DNA of 64,000 nt from Mojavia pulchra JT2-VF2. Its GTDB lineage: Bacteria > Cyanobacteriota > Cyanobacteriia > Cyanobacteriales > Nostocaceae. Each line of letters starts with the position of its first letter. Within the stretch, counting starts at the first letter, position 1. The stretch covers positions 186,001 to 250,000 of the forward strand of contig JAHHHN010000003.1 in assembly GCA_019359325.1 (NCBI GenBank), read 5' to 3'. Positions 9,634 through 17,732 of the stretch are shown one piece after another. The position numbers and the translations under genes were made by a program. The notes under the pieces were generated by a model. It was not told where the DNA came from and did not search any database. It saw only the letters and a list, made by a program, of their open reading frames with translations.

Positions 9634-10089
9634 ATGGTTAACAAATTGAAAGTTAGTATGCTGCTGTTAGCAGTTTTGGGAAATTTAGCATGGTCATCTA
9701 GTGCTAAGGCAGCTTTTAAAGGCAACCTCACCATAGAAATTGATGGATTTAAAAACACGCAAGGCCAAGTATGCGCCAGCATCTTTGCCCAGAGTGAAGG
9801 TTTTCCTAACAAACGCGATCGCGTATTACAAAGGCAGTGTACCAAGATTACCGACAAGACTGTAAAAATTACTTTTGAAAATTTGACAGCAGGTAGTTAT
9901 GCCATTGCAGCCATGCACGATCAAAATGAAGATTTGAAGCTCAATCGTAATACTCTAGGGATGCCTACCGAAGGCTTTGGCTTTTCCAGAAATCCTGAAG
10001 TTCGCACTAGTGCGCCTCCATTTAGCGATGCAGCCGTTTTGCTGGCAGGCCCAAATACCAGCATCCAAATACATTTAAAATATTTATAG
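9634..10089 (+). CDS. DUF2141 domain exported protein
   Basis: Small secreted or periplasmic protein of unknown function. The first 26 residues form a clear signal peptide (basic start, hydrophobic core, SSAKA cleavage context). The mature part matches the DUF2141 pattern: GNLTIEIDGFKNTQGQVCASIF, a conserved pair of Cys residues (in QVCAS and QRQC), GSYAIAAMHDQNEDLKLN, and GMPTEGFGFSRNP near the C-terminus. Length 151 aa is typical. It has its own upstream region and is followed by a heptamer repeat array. Confidence 0.85.
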   Translation: MVNKLKVSMLLLAVLGNLAWSSSAKAAFKGNLTIEIDGFKNTQGQVCASIFAQSEGFPNKRDRVLQRQCTKITDKTVKITFENLTAGSYAIAAMHDQNEDLKLNRNTLGMPTEGFGFSRNPEVRTSAPPFSDAAVLLAGPNTSIQIHLKYL

Positions 10090-10160
10090 TGGTTTGCTAT
10101 TGGCTGTAATACAGATATATTAGGTAGGCAATACAGATCAGCCTTTTTTCTTTCCCCCTG

Positions 10161-10287
10161 CTCCCTGCTCCCTGCTCCCTGCTCCCTGCTCCCTGCTCCC
10201 TGCTCCCTGCTCCCTGCTCCCTGCTCCCTGCTCCCTGCTCCCTGCTCCCTGCTCCCTGCTCCCTGCTCCCTGCTCCCTGCTCCCCTG
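10161..10287. repeat. STRR-type heptanucleotide tandem repeat (CTCCCTG)n
   Basis: Seventeen perfect consecutive copies of CTCCCTG occupy 10161-10279 and are followed by one 8-base variant. Short tandemly repeated heptamers are a known trait of heterocyst-forming cyanobacterial genomes. The array sits between two convergent genes. There are no spacers, so it is not a CRISPR array. Confidence 0.97.
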
Positions 10288-10325
10288 CCTCAATAGATAA
10301 TTTTCCTTAACTTAACCATATTGGC

Positions 10326-11474
10326 TTATGGGGATGGATCTTGCTGCTGATGTTCCGGTAGACTCTCGGAATCTGGCAAAACACGAATTCGATTAATATG
10401 ATTCAGAGCATACCTTGCTGTTGACTGTACTTCAGCATCAGGGTCTTCGAGTCCGTGGCGCAATATCTGGCTAATTTGTGCCATCATATCGTAAACACGA
10501 GTTAGGTCACGGATAGCATTTTGCCGCACTTGTGGGCTTTCATCTTGTATTGAGATGGCTAAAGCACGGTTCATTGGTTTGAGTGTGCGGATACTAATTT
10601 CGCTTAAAGCTGCCAAAATCAAGCTATGTTGTTGCGAATCAGCATTCATCATCAAGTCTATTAGTGGCTGAATTGCTCGTGAATCTCCCTGCTGTCCCAA
10701 ATCCCAAATAGCCTTGTGCCGCTTCGCTGGGTCAGCACTATATAAGTCTTTAATCAATTCATCAACAATATTAAGTTTAGCCAGACGAGAAGTTTTTTCT
10801 GGTGGCAACAATTTTGTGGAGATTGATGCTGTGGCGGTATTGCTCTCATGTTGATCTGCTGTGCTATCCGACTCTTCTATTGTCTGTGCGATCGCATCTT
10901 TGTTGGCTGCATTTTCAGTTTTTTCTTCTGAGATTGTAGGCTGTTCCCCTGGTTTGACTCGATTCATCCATCTCAGCCAGTAAAAAACTGTACCAATACT
11001 CCCTAGAACCCCAAGCCCTAATAGTGGCCACCAACTAGACCCTTGTTGTGTTGGCTTCGGCTGGGTACTGGGTTTGGCAGTTGGTGCAGGAAAAGAAGAG
11101 GCAATTAAAGCTTTTTTAGCGGCTACTGCGGCTTGCAGGCTTTTTCTAGTTGTGTTGCCAGCAATACCATCTACTGTCAAACTCTTCGCTCTCTGAAATT
11201 TAGAGGCTGCAATCTCCGTACTTTCTTGATACTGACCATTAGCCAAGCCATTGTAATATCCCAACAGCTTTAATTGAGTTTGCAAAGCCTGCACATCCTT
11301 TCCGGTATTACCGGGTCTAAGAGTAGTCGGCTGGGCAACTTCAGTGGAACTGGCTTGTGCAAGTTGTAATATTTCAAGGGTTAACTCAGGTGTCGCCGGA
11401 CTCGCGGGACTCTGGTACAAACCCAGGCATATAAAATAGGCGAATACAGGGATTGAGGAGTTGCATGGCCGCAT
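10326..11474 (-). CDS. Peptidoglycan-binding domain / HEAT-repeat membrane protein
   Basis: Likely an envelope protein that holds the cell wall outside and carries a helical-repeat scaffold inside. Order: an N-terminal signal or hydrophobic region (to about residue 27); a PG_binding_1 domain at about 50-112 (GNTGKDVQALQTQLKLLGYY and VDGIAGNTTRKSL); a Pro/Thr/Gln linker; a membrane segment at about 147-166 followed by basic residues; a charged linker; and two or three HEAT-type repeats from about 235 to 365 (KAIWDLGQQGDSRAIQPLIDL, QNAIRDLTRV). No enzyme motif is seen. Similar two-part proteins are common in cyanobacteria. Specific role unknown. Confidence 0.8.
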   Translation of the reverse strand: MRPCNSSIPVFAYFICLGLYQSPASPATPELTLEILQLAQASSTEVAQPTTLRPGNTGKDVQALQTQLKLLGYYNGLANGQYQESTEIAASKFQRAKSLTVDGIAGNTTRKSLQAAVAAKKALIASSFPAPTAKPSTQPKPTQQGSSWWPLLGLGVLGSIGTVFYWLRWMNRVKPGEQPTISEEKTENAANKDAIAQTIEESDSTADQHESNTATASISTKLLPPEKTSRLAKLNIVDELIKDLYSADPAKRHKAIWDLGQQGDSRAIQPLIDLMMNADSQQHSLILAALSEISIRTLKPMNRALAISIQDESPQVRQNAIRDLTRVYDMMAQISQILRHGLEDPDAEVQSTARYALNHINRIRVLPDSESLPEHQQQDPSP

Positions 11475-11589
11475 ATTGCAAGTTTCGGGCAGAAAGTGCT
11501 GTTTTATTTGTCGCTACCACGATAACTTCAAGCGGTCTAAAAGGTAACTCTGATCTCAACAAAAAATTTTGAGTTTAAAGTCAAACGTT

Positions 11590-12663
11590 TTAAGGTAGAG
11601 TTTCTGGTTCGGATTCTCTTACAGATAATGTTACAGGGTTTACTTTTTTGGCAGTAGTTGCTTCTAACAATGGTTGTTGATGTGTAGTAGTTTTTTCTCC
11701 CGTAGCAACCTGGTTATTCTCTCCTGCCAAGGTATCACGCTGGTTGATGAGATAAATACTGATTAAAGTCAGGCAAACTCCTATCCACTGCAACGGACTG
11801 AGAACTTCTGAGAGGAAAATATTACCAAATACTAAGGCAAAGATAGGTGTCAGGAAGGTAAGGGAACTAAGACTTGTGAGATTGCCGCTAGAAGCAAAGT
11901 AGAAGAATAATCCGTAGGCGATCGCACTGCCAAATATTGTTGCATAACTCAAGGCTAGCCAATCAGATGCTACAAGATTTTGCCACTGCTGGGATTCTAC
12001 AACTGACGAAGCTCCCCATAATGGCAATCCCCCTAAAATCATGTGCCATCCTGTAGCTGTTACCGGATCAACATATCGACACACAAACCGAATCAATACT
12101 GTTCCTACTGCCATCGACAACGCTGCTAATAGCATCAACCACTCGCCGCTGATAAATAACTGTTGCCAATTACCAACTGTGAAACTTGCCCCAGAACCAA
12201 GAACATTGAATATCCACTCATCAGGCAAGCCAATTAAACTAATACCTGAAACTCCCAATCCTAGCCCCAGCCATCCCCAAAAACCAATACGTTCTTTGAA
12301 TAGCCATAACGACAGCAAGGCGACAGCTAAAGGTTGAGAGTCAATCATCACAGACCCTAACCCGGCGCTAGTTCTGACTAATCCTTCTGCTAAAAAGCCT
12401 TGAAACAAAGTGCCATCAACTAATCCAAACAAGGCAATCCACAACCATGCAACCCATCCTTGAGGTTGGGGTCTACCCATAAATGCCGCTGCAATCAAAA
12501 TTAACACCCCAGCAGGTAGCAAACGCACTCCCGCCATAAATAGCGGCGTGGTGTGGGGAATTACTCCTTTCATTGCCACCATTGCTGTACCCCAAAGGAA
12601 AAAGGGAGCAATTAGCAGTAGGGTAGCTACGGGAAAACGAGATGCACTGAGTTTCAGTTGCAT
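11590..12663 (-). CDS. EamA-family (drug/metabolite transporter) permease
   Basis: Inner-membrane transporter with about ten hydrophobic segments and the two-fold EamA repeat: the first half begins LLIAPFFLWGTAMVAMKG and the second begins near GEWLMLLAALSMAVGTVL. The C-terminal 45 residues after LISIYLINQRD are polar and Thr/Gln-rich. Substrate is unknown; DMT-family proteins export amino acids, nucleotides or drugs. The ATG at 12663 is preferred over a TTG at 12690. It stands alone on the minus strand, divergent from the GTPase gene. Confidence 0.88.
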   Translation of the reverse strand: MQLKLSASRFPVATLLLIAPFFLWGTAMVAMKGVIPHTTPLFMAGVRLLPAGVLILIAAAFMGRPQPQGWVAWLWIALFGLVDGTLFQGFLAEGLVRTSAGLGSVMIDSQPLAVALLSLWLFKERIGFWGWLGLGLGVSGISLIGLPDEWIFNVLGSGASFTVGNWQQLFISGEWLMLLAALSMAVGTVLIRFVCRYVDPVTATGWHMILGGLPLWGASSVVESQQWQNLVASDWLALSYATIFGSAIAYGLFFYFASSGNLTSLSSLTFLTPIFALVFGNIFLSEVLSPLQWIGVCLTLISIYLINQRDTLAGENNQVATGEKTTTHQQPLLEATTAKKVNPVTLSVRESEPETLP

Positions 12664-12768
12664 GGGTTTGCTGATGCCTTGGTTTAACAAACGCAGAAAT
12701 TACTTTACCCAATTCTACCTAATTGTGTCTTTTTATGAAGGAAGGAATACTCATTAGAATTGCTCTCA

Positions 12769-12836
12769 TTAGCGCTTCACCAGATTCATCCAGGTTTCCA
12801 AGCGGCTAAATGCTTGGGAAGAAAGCAGCAAAGTGA
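12769..12836 (-). pseudogene. Remnant of the 3' end of an amino-acid ABC permease gene
   Basis: Read on the minus strand this short stretch encodes SSQAFSRLETWMNLVKR and a stop, nearly the same as the C-terminus of the binding protein-permease fusion at 16135 (SSQAFSRLEAWMNPVKRS). The DNA is also close to 16135-16202. Similarity fades upstream of about 12836. It is best read as a leftover of a partial duplication or of a second transporter copy lost when the intervening region was inserted or rearranged. Confidence 0.8.
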
Positions 12837-12924
12837 GGGGTGCTGTCAGGCTTGTTGTTAGATTCTCATGCTATCTGGGCATATTTAATTATCCAGCAAG
12901 TAGCATTAAAGCAGCGTGAACAGT

Positions 12925-14937
12925 ATGTTGACTATACAGTGGCAAGAAGAAATCGCATTACTACAGCAAAGCTTGAGACGTGAAATTACCAAAATATCAG
13001 GTGGTTCGGAAATTAATGTAATTAAGCATATTTGTATTAATAACTTAAAATCAAAATTAGACCGATTAGAAGAAATTGAAAAAATTCTAAATATAGAAAA
13101 ATATAAAATTGTTTTTATCGGTACTATTGGGCAAGGAAAGACAACAGCTATTTGTCATCTTTTTAATTTAATCAGTGATTTCAAAGTTTCCAAAAATATT
13201 AATGGTAAAACTAAAGATGTAATCGAAACTAGAGAATTACTTTCAACGGGATCAGGCAAAACTACTATATGTGAAGTAATTATCAAAGCTGCGGATAAAA
13301 CTTACATAGAGATAGAGCCTTATACCGTTGATGAAATGGAGAATCTAATTTTAGAATTCTGCGACTACATTGCCAGTAAAGATAATCCTCAGTTAGAACA
13401 GAGAATAATTATTTCTGAAGAAATTGATAGAGCCATTAGGAATATTATAGAACTCAAACAAATTAATAAATCAGTTCCTGATGGTGAAAAAACTAAAACT
13501 AGTAGAATTGATACTGCTAAGGAATTATTTGAGGAAGCAGGAATCGAGGTACTGAAAAAGACTGCATTGAATAATGCGAACCTTGAATCAAGAACTTCCA
13601 CTCAAGTTGAGTTTGATAATCAAGGTAAAGAGCAAGAGTGGATAAAATATACCTTTGATGATATCAATAATGTCCGGTTGAAAGACTTTGCTATACCAAG
13701 AAAAATATATCTTTATGTGAGCCATGATGTTTTATCTGGCTCAAACTTGTCTCAGTTCGATTCCGTTATTGATACTAAAGGACTTGATGAAAACCCAATT
13801 CGTAAAGACTTACAAAAATATATTGACAGTCAAGATAGCATCTGTATCTTTGTAACTCCCTTCAATGCTGCTCCTGAAGCTAATATTACAAAATTAATAG
13901 GTTATCATCTGACATCCAAATCTAAAGAATTTCATCATAGATTTGTCACTTTGGTATTACCTCACAAAGGCGAAGCTGAAAAAGTACATGGATCTGATGG
14001 AGATAGGGAGTTAGGAATTCAAATTAGACAGGACGAAGTTCAAGCTACATTCAGGCGTTTAAATTTAGATTTTTTCCAAGACAATATCTTGTCTTATGAT
14101 TCTTTGCGGTACTACCGTGATGATATAGTCAAGCTCAATGAAATCTACGATGAAGAAGATGTGCAGGCAGATAAAAATGAATTTATCAAAGCTATAGCAG
14201 ATGTAATAGAACGTAGACGAAATCTTTTATTAGACGAAATCAAGAATATTCGAGAAAGCTTTGGAAAAATAAAAAATGGTGAGGCTTTAACAGTAGCAGA
14301 AATCAAAGCAATTGAAAATGCAATTTCTAAGATAGAGAATATACGAGACTTGCGTAAAAGAGTACCTAGTTTTGTTTATGAAAATTTTATTGATAAATAT
14401 CTTGAATGCTACCGGACAACTTATAAAGCATGGAATACTAAACACGCTATCCATAGAAATTTCGGATATTATGAACCAAGGGATATAGATATATACTACG
14501 ATGCGAAGGTTTTTGCTGAGGGTATAGATGAAGATGAGATGCTGAAAAAATTTACTAGAGAAGTCAAGCAAGAACTAGAAAATATTTTGTATGAACTTAC
14601 ATCTGCTAACGAATCTTTAAAGACACTTATCCCTGAATTAATAAAAGAGTTTTATGGATTATATGACGAGTTTGTATACGATGTAGGAACAGAAATTCAA
14701 GATGAACTTACAAGAACACTACTACCTCAAAGTGAAGATTCTAAGTTTTGGAAGGCTCTAATTGCTGAGAAAGGTAGAGAAAGAAAGAAAGGGGAAACTT
14801 TTGCAGGTAACGTATGTGAGATATTTAGGCGAGAGCTAGAAATAGAAACAAACTTGAATAAATTTTTCCAGAGCAAAGCTGAAGAGCATTGGGAGAAATT
14901 AGTCAATCAAATACTAAGCTTCTTTGGACAAAAATAG
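12925..14937 (+). CDS. Large P-loop GTPase (dynamin-like candidate), possible defence gene
   Basis: A 670-aa soluble protein with Walker A GTIGQGKTT (near residue 70), a second P-loop-like TGSGKTT about 40 residues later, and a G3-type DTKGLD near residue 286. The second motif sits where switch I (G2) is expected. The long C-terminal half is charged and probably helical. This layout fits large GTPases of the dynamin or GTPase-effector kind, but no family can be named with certainty. The ATG at 12925 is preferred over a GTG at 12916. Codon use is AT-rich compared with neighbours, suggesting transfer. It is followed 97 bp later by the duplicated leader of a nuclease-like gene, and the pair may act together. 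Confidence 0.75.
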   Translation: MLTIQWQEEIALLQQSLRREITKISGGSEINVIKHICINNLKSKLDRLEEIEKILNIEKYKIVFIGTIGQGKTTAICHLFNLISDFKVSKNINGKTKDVIETRELLSTGSGKTTICEVIIKAADKTYIEIEPYTVDEMENLILEFCDYIASKDNPQLEQRIIISEEIDRAIRNIIELKQINKSVPDGEKTKTSRIDTAKELFEEAGIEVLKKTALNNANLESRTSTQVEFDNQGKEQEWIKYTFDDINNVRLKDFAIPRKIYLYVSHDVLSGSNLSQFDSVIDTKGLDENPIRKDLQKYIDSQDSICIFVTPFNAAPEANITKLIGYHLTSKSKEFHHRFVTLVLPHKGEAEKVHGSDGDRELGIQIRQDEVQATFRRLNLDFFQDNILSYDSLRYYRDDIVKLNEIYDEEDVQADKNEFIKAIADVIERRRNLLLDEIKNIRESFGKIKNGEALTVAEIKAIENAISKIENIRDLRKRVPSFVYENFIDKYLECYRTTYKAWNTKHAIHRNFGYYEPRDIDIYYDAKVFAEGIDEDEMLKKFTREVKQELENILYELTSANESLKTLIPELIKEFYGLYDEFVYDVGTEIQDELTRTLLPQSEDSKFWKALIAEKGRERKKGETFAGNVCEIFRRELEIETNLNKFFQSKAEEHWEKLVNQILSFFGQK

Positions 14938-15024
14938 AAAAATTTGCAGTTGCACAGTTAATACACAGCTTAGGGCGCAATATATTGTGCCCTTAAAACT
15001 GCTTTATTCACCATTAATTATTTT

Positions 15025-15172
15025 GAAAATATTTATGATTTATTTAAATGAAGAGATGCAGGAAAAGCTCAATATATATATTAAACAATATAATCAAAGA
15101 AAATATTTATGATTTATTTAAATGAAGAGATGCAGGAAAAGCTCAATATATATATTAAACAATATAATCAAA
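15025..15172. repeat. Perfect 74-bp tandem duplication at the 5' end of the HsdR_N-like gene
   Basis: Positions 15025-15098 and 15099-15172 are identical. Each copy contains the upstream bases, the ATG and the first codons of the downstream gene. Because 74 is not a multiple of three, the first copy cannot extend the protein in frame. Exact identity implies a recent event. Confidence 0.97.
15035..15112 (+). CDS. 25-codon leader reading frame produced by the tandem duplication
   Basis: The first copy of the duplication gives a frame starting MIYLNEEMQE, the same as the downstream protein, and ending after 25 codons at TGA 15110-15112. That TGA overlaps the ATG at 15109 of the real gene (ATGA), an arrangement that allows translational coupling. 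Whether it is translated is unknown; no strong Shine-Dalgarno sequence precedes either ATG. It is most likely a by-product of the duplication. Confidence 0.45.
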   Translation: MIYLNEEMQEKLNIYIKQYNQRKYL

Positions 15173-15849
15173 AATATACCAAATGTTTGATTAGGGGATT
15201 AGAAATTCCAATTGATGGAAGGCCAGAAGAGTTAGTTAGACAAATGTTTCTTCATTTTCTTATTAAAGAAAGTGGATTATTTCCAGATAAAATTAATATT
15301 AAGGTTGAATCTAACAATCATGATATAGAAATATATAAGAAGCAAAAAAATGAGAAGTTTAAACCATATCAAAATCCTTTAATAATTGTAGAAGTAAAAC
15401 GAGAAGATGTAAACTTGCAAAATTACTATAATCAGATACAAAGATATTTAATAAATTCTGGTTGTAATATCGGAATATTATATAATTATCACGAAATTAT
15501 TATTTTTATTAGAAAGAGTAATCAGTTTGAAATTTATTATCCCGAAAACTTGAGAAAAATAAAAGAATTAATTTTACAAGCAGATAGCAGTATTGACGAT
15601 GATTTATTAGAATTTGAAAATGCTCAAAATGGAAATAGTCAGAGTTTTGTTTATCTTATTAATAAATACGCCAAATATACTAATCATACAGTAGCTTTTA
15701 AGTTGAAACATCAGCTATCTGCAATAGACGGATATTTATTTAATGTAAAAGAAAATAAAATTGAGTATAAAATGTGTGGTAAATATTCCCAAAAATACCA
15801 AACTTTTGATTCCCAAGATTTTGAAAAACTAATTTATATCATCTATTGA
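15109..15849 (+). CDS. HsdR N-terminal-like PD-(D/E)XK nuclease-fold protein
   Basis: A 246-aa stand-alone protein resembling the N-terminal nuclease domain of type I restriction R subunits. Seen: RPEELVRQMFLHFLI near residue 38, a candidate active-site Asp at 72 (HDIEIYK) and the E-V-K of IIVEVKRE at 95-97, which together fit D-x(n)-ExK. The C-terminal 90 residues carry no recognised domain. There is no helicase or methylase gene nearby. The gene is AT-rich like the GTPase gene upstream and on the same strand. It could be a DNA-cleaving effector or a nuclease-fold binding protein. No other role is indicated. Confidence 0.72.
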   Translation: MIYLNEEMQEKLNIYIKQYNQKYTKCLIRGLEIPIDGRPEELVRQMFLHFLIKESGLFPDKINIKVESNNHDIEIYKKQKNEKFKPYQNPLIIVEVKREDVNLQNYYNQIQRYLINSGCNIGILYNYHEIIIFIRKSNQFEIYYPENLRKIKELILQADSSIDDDLLEFENAQNGNSQSFVYLINKYAKYTNHTVAFKLKHQLSAIDGYLFNVKENKIEYKMCGKYSQKYQTFDSQDFEKLIYIIY

Positions 15850-15945
15850 AAAAACACTCTAAGTTTTTTTTACAAGCAAGGAAATATAGGAATCCGGTTT
15901 ATTTTTGGAATAATTCCGTACAATTCTAGTAGGAATTCTATATCC

Positions 15946-16115
15946 CAATACGGTTCAGTTAGCGCCAAAAACCTTTCAGGACTTGTGCAAAAATTGTCTG
16001 AAACTCTTATTTCTACCCTTCGGGAAGCCACTTCGTGTCTACGTGTCCTTTGCGCTCTTTGTGGTTCGTTTTTTCTTAATTTTGGGTAAGTCCTGTCCTT
16101 AACTGAACCGTATTG
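15946..16115. mobile_element. MITE-like element with perfect 16-bp terminal inverted repeats
   Basis: CAATACGGTTCAGTTA at 15946-15961 is exactly repeated in inverse orientation at 16100-16115. Inner sequence includes AGGACTTGTGC and GTAAGTCCTG and a tract ending GTGGTTCGTTTTTTC, which resembles sequence at 29650-29700 and 43233-43268. There is no coding capacity, so it would be non-autonomous. It lies between the nuclease-like gene and the transporter gene. Confidence 0.75.
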
Positions 16116-16134
16116 TCCTATATCCTGCATTTTA

Positions 16135-17637
16135 TTAAGAACGCTTCACCGGATTCATCCACGCTTCCAACCGACTAAATGCTTGGGAAGAAAGCAGCGT
16201 CAAACATAAATAAACTACAGCTACCGCCGCGTAAATTTCAAAAGCGCGATAGTTATCAGCAACAATCAGCTGGCCTTTGCGGAATAATTCTTGAAAACCG
16301 ATAATTGCAACTAAGCTGGTATCTTTCAACAAACTGATAAACTCATTACCCAAGGGTGGAATCATCCGCCGGAAAGCTTGAGGAAAAATTACATAGCGCA
16401 TCGTTTGCACAGAACTCAAGCCGAGTGATTGTGAAGCTTCTGCTTGTCCTGGTTCAATCGATTGAATTCCGGCACGGACAATCTCGGCAATATAGGCGGC
16501 GCTATTCAAACTTAATGCCAGTACACCAGCAGCTAAGGGATTGAAGCTAAAAGTAAAACCAAGTTCTTGAGCGATCGCTGGTAACCCAAAGTAAATCATA
16601 AAAATCTGCACTAATAAAGGTGTCCCCCGGAAGAAGTCCACATACGCCCTCGCTACCCACCGCACAGATTTGGTGCGGGAAAGGCGGATAATCCCAATTA
16701 GGGAACCGCCAACTAAACCCAACACTACAGAAAGTACTGTAAGTTGCAGAGTCACCAATGCACCTTGTAATAAAGCGGGGAAAGACCGCAAAATAATGCC
16801 AACGGAGGTAAATATTCCTGATTCACCAGCACCAGACTGGTTTTCAAAGGGTGATTTAGCAGGTAAATTCGGGGGATCAGCTTTAAACCATTTTTGGTAA
16901 ATTTGGGAATACGTGCCATTGCTCAACACCCGATTCAGACCATCGTTAATTAGTGCTAAGTTGACCGAGTTTTTCGGTGTTGCAATGCCGTAATATTCCT
17001 CTGTTAGCAATTGCTCTACTACTTTCAATCCCTTGAGATTGCCTGTACTAATTGCATACAAAGTAACTGGCGCATCGTTAATTACCGCATCTACATTTCC
17101 ATTAGCTAATTCTTGCAAAGCTATAGGTGCAGAGTCAAAACTGCGAATTTGTGCCCCAGGAATACCCTGAGCTTTCTTAGCGCCAGTTGTGCCAATTTGC
17201 ACTGCAATTCTTTTATTTTTGAGACTGTCAAAGTTAGTAATCTCTTGATTGTCAGTACGAACTGCGATCGCCAACCCCGCTTTAAAATAAGGACGAGAAA
17301 ACGAAACAGTCTTAGCCCTCTCCTCGGTAATTGTCATCGAACTAATTGCCGCATCTACCGTTTTGGCTTGCAAAGCCGGGATAATGCCATCAAAAGGCAC
17401 ACTTTGAAAATCTACTTTAAAATTAGCTGCCTGTGCGATCGCATTCATCAAATCAATAGAAAAGCCTTGCGATTTACCCTCACTTCCCAAAAACTCAAAA
17501 GGCGGAAATGCCGGTTCGTTTGCAACCCGCAAAGTTTTTCCTACACTAGGATTGACGCTACAGCCTGTAAGTAACAGAAAACTCCAGCCAACCACCACAA
17601 ACAAACGCAGCCAACCAACAAAACCAAATCCAGCCAT
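16135..17637 (-). CDS. Polar amino-acid ABC transporter: binding protein-permease fusion
   Basis: One polypeptide joins the periplasmic ligand-binding module and the membrane permease of a His/Gln-type amino-acid importer. A signal with lipobox (LLLTGC) comes first, then a solute-binding family 3 domain at about 28-255 (EPAFPPFEFLG, SMTITEERAKTVSFS). The permease occupies about 285-490 with several membrane segments and the EAA-type loop (AEASQSLGLSSVQTMRYVIFPQA) that docks the ATPase. The length of 500 aa fits known GlnH-GlnP fusions. The ATPase gene is divergent across a 95-bp gap at 17638-17732, which must hold both promoters. Substrate is likely Gln, Glu or a basic amino acid. Confidence 0.9.
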   Translation of the reverse strand: MAGFGFVGWLRLFVVVGWSFLLLTGCSVNPSVGKTLRVANEPAFPPFEFLGSEGKSQGFSIDLMNAIAQAANFKVDFQSVPFDGIIPALQAKTVDAAISSMTITEERAKTVSFSRPYFKAGLAIAVRTDNQEITNFDSLKNKRIAVQIGTTGAKKAQGIPGAQIRSFDSAPIALQELANGNVDAVINDAPVTLYAISTGNLKGLKVVEQLLTEEYYGIATPKNSVNLALINDGLNRVLSNGTYSQIYQKWFKADPPNLPAKSPFENQSGAGESGIFTSVGIILRSFPALLQGALVTLQLTVLSVVLGLVGGSLIGIIRLSRTKSVRWVARAYVDFFRGTPLLVQIFMIYFGLPAIAQELGFTFSFNPLAAGVLALSLNSAAYIAEIVRAGIQSIEPGQAEASQSLGLSSVQTMRYVIFPQAFRRMIPPLGNEFISLLKDTSLVAIIGFQELFRKGQLIVADNYRAFEIYAAVAVVYLCLTLLSSQAFSRLEAWMNPVKRS

Positions 17638-17732
17638 ATTTTTTTATTTCCCTCTCTTCCCTCAGCGCCCTCTGCGTTCTCTGCGGTTAAATAAAAACAT
17701 TAAAATCAACTTTAGAACAGTTGACACAGGCA

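Noticed and set aside
10161-10287. Repeat array considered as a CRISPR
   Set aside because: The units are 7 bases long, directly adjacent and without spacers; no cas genes are near.
15870-16130. 86-codon minus-strand frame over the MITE
   Set aside because: It consists almost wholly of the repeat element.
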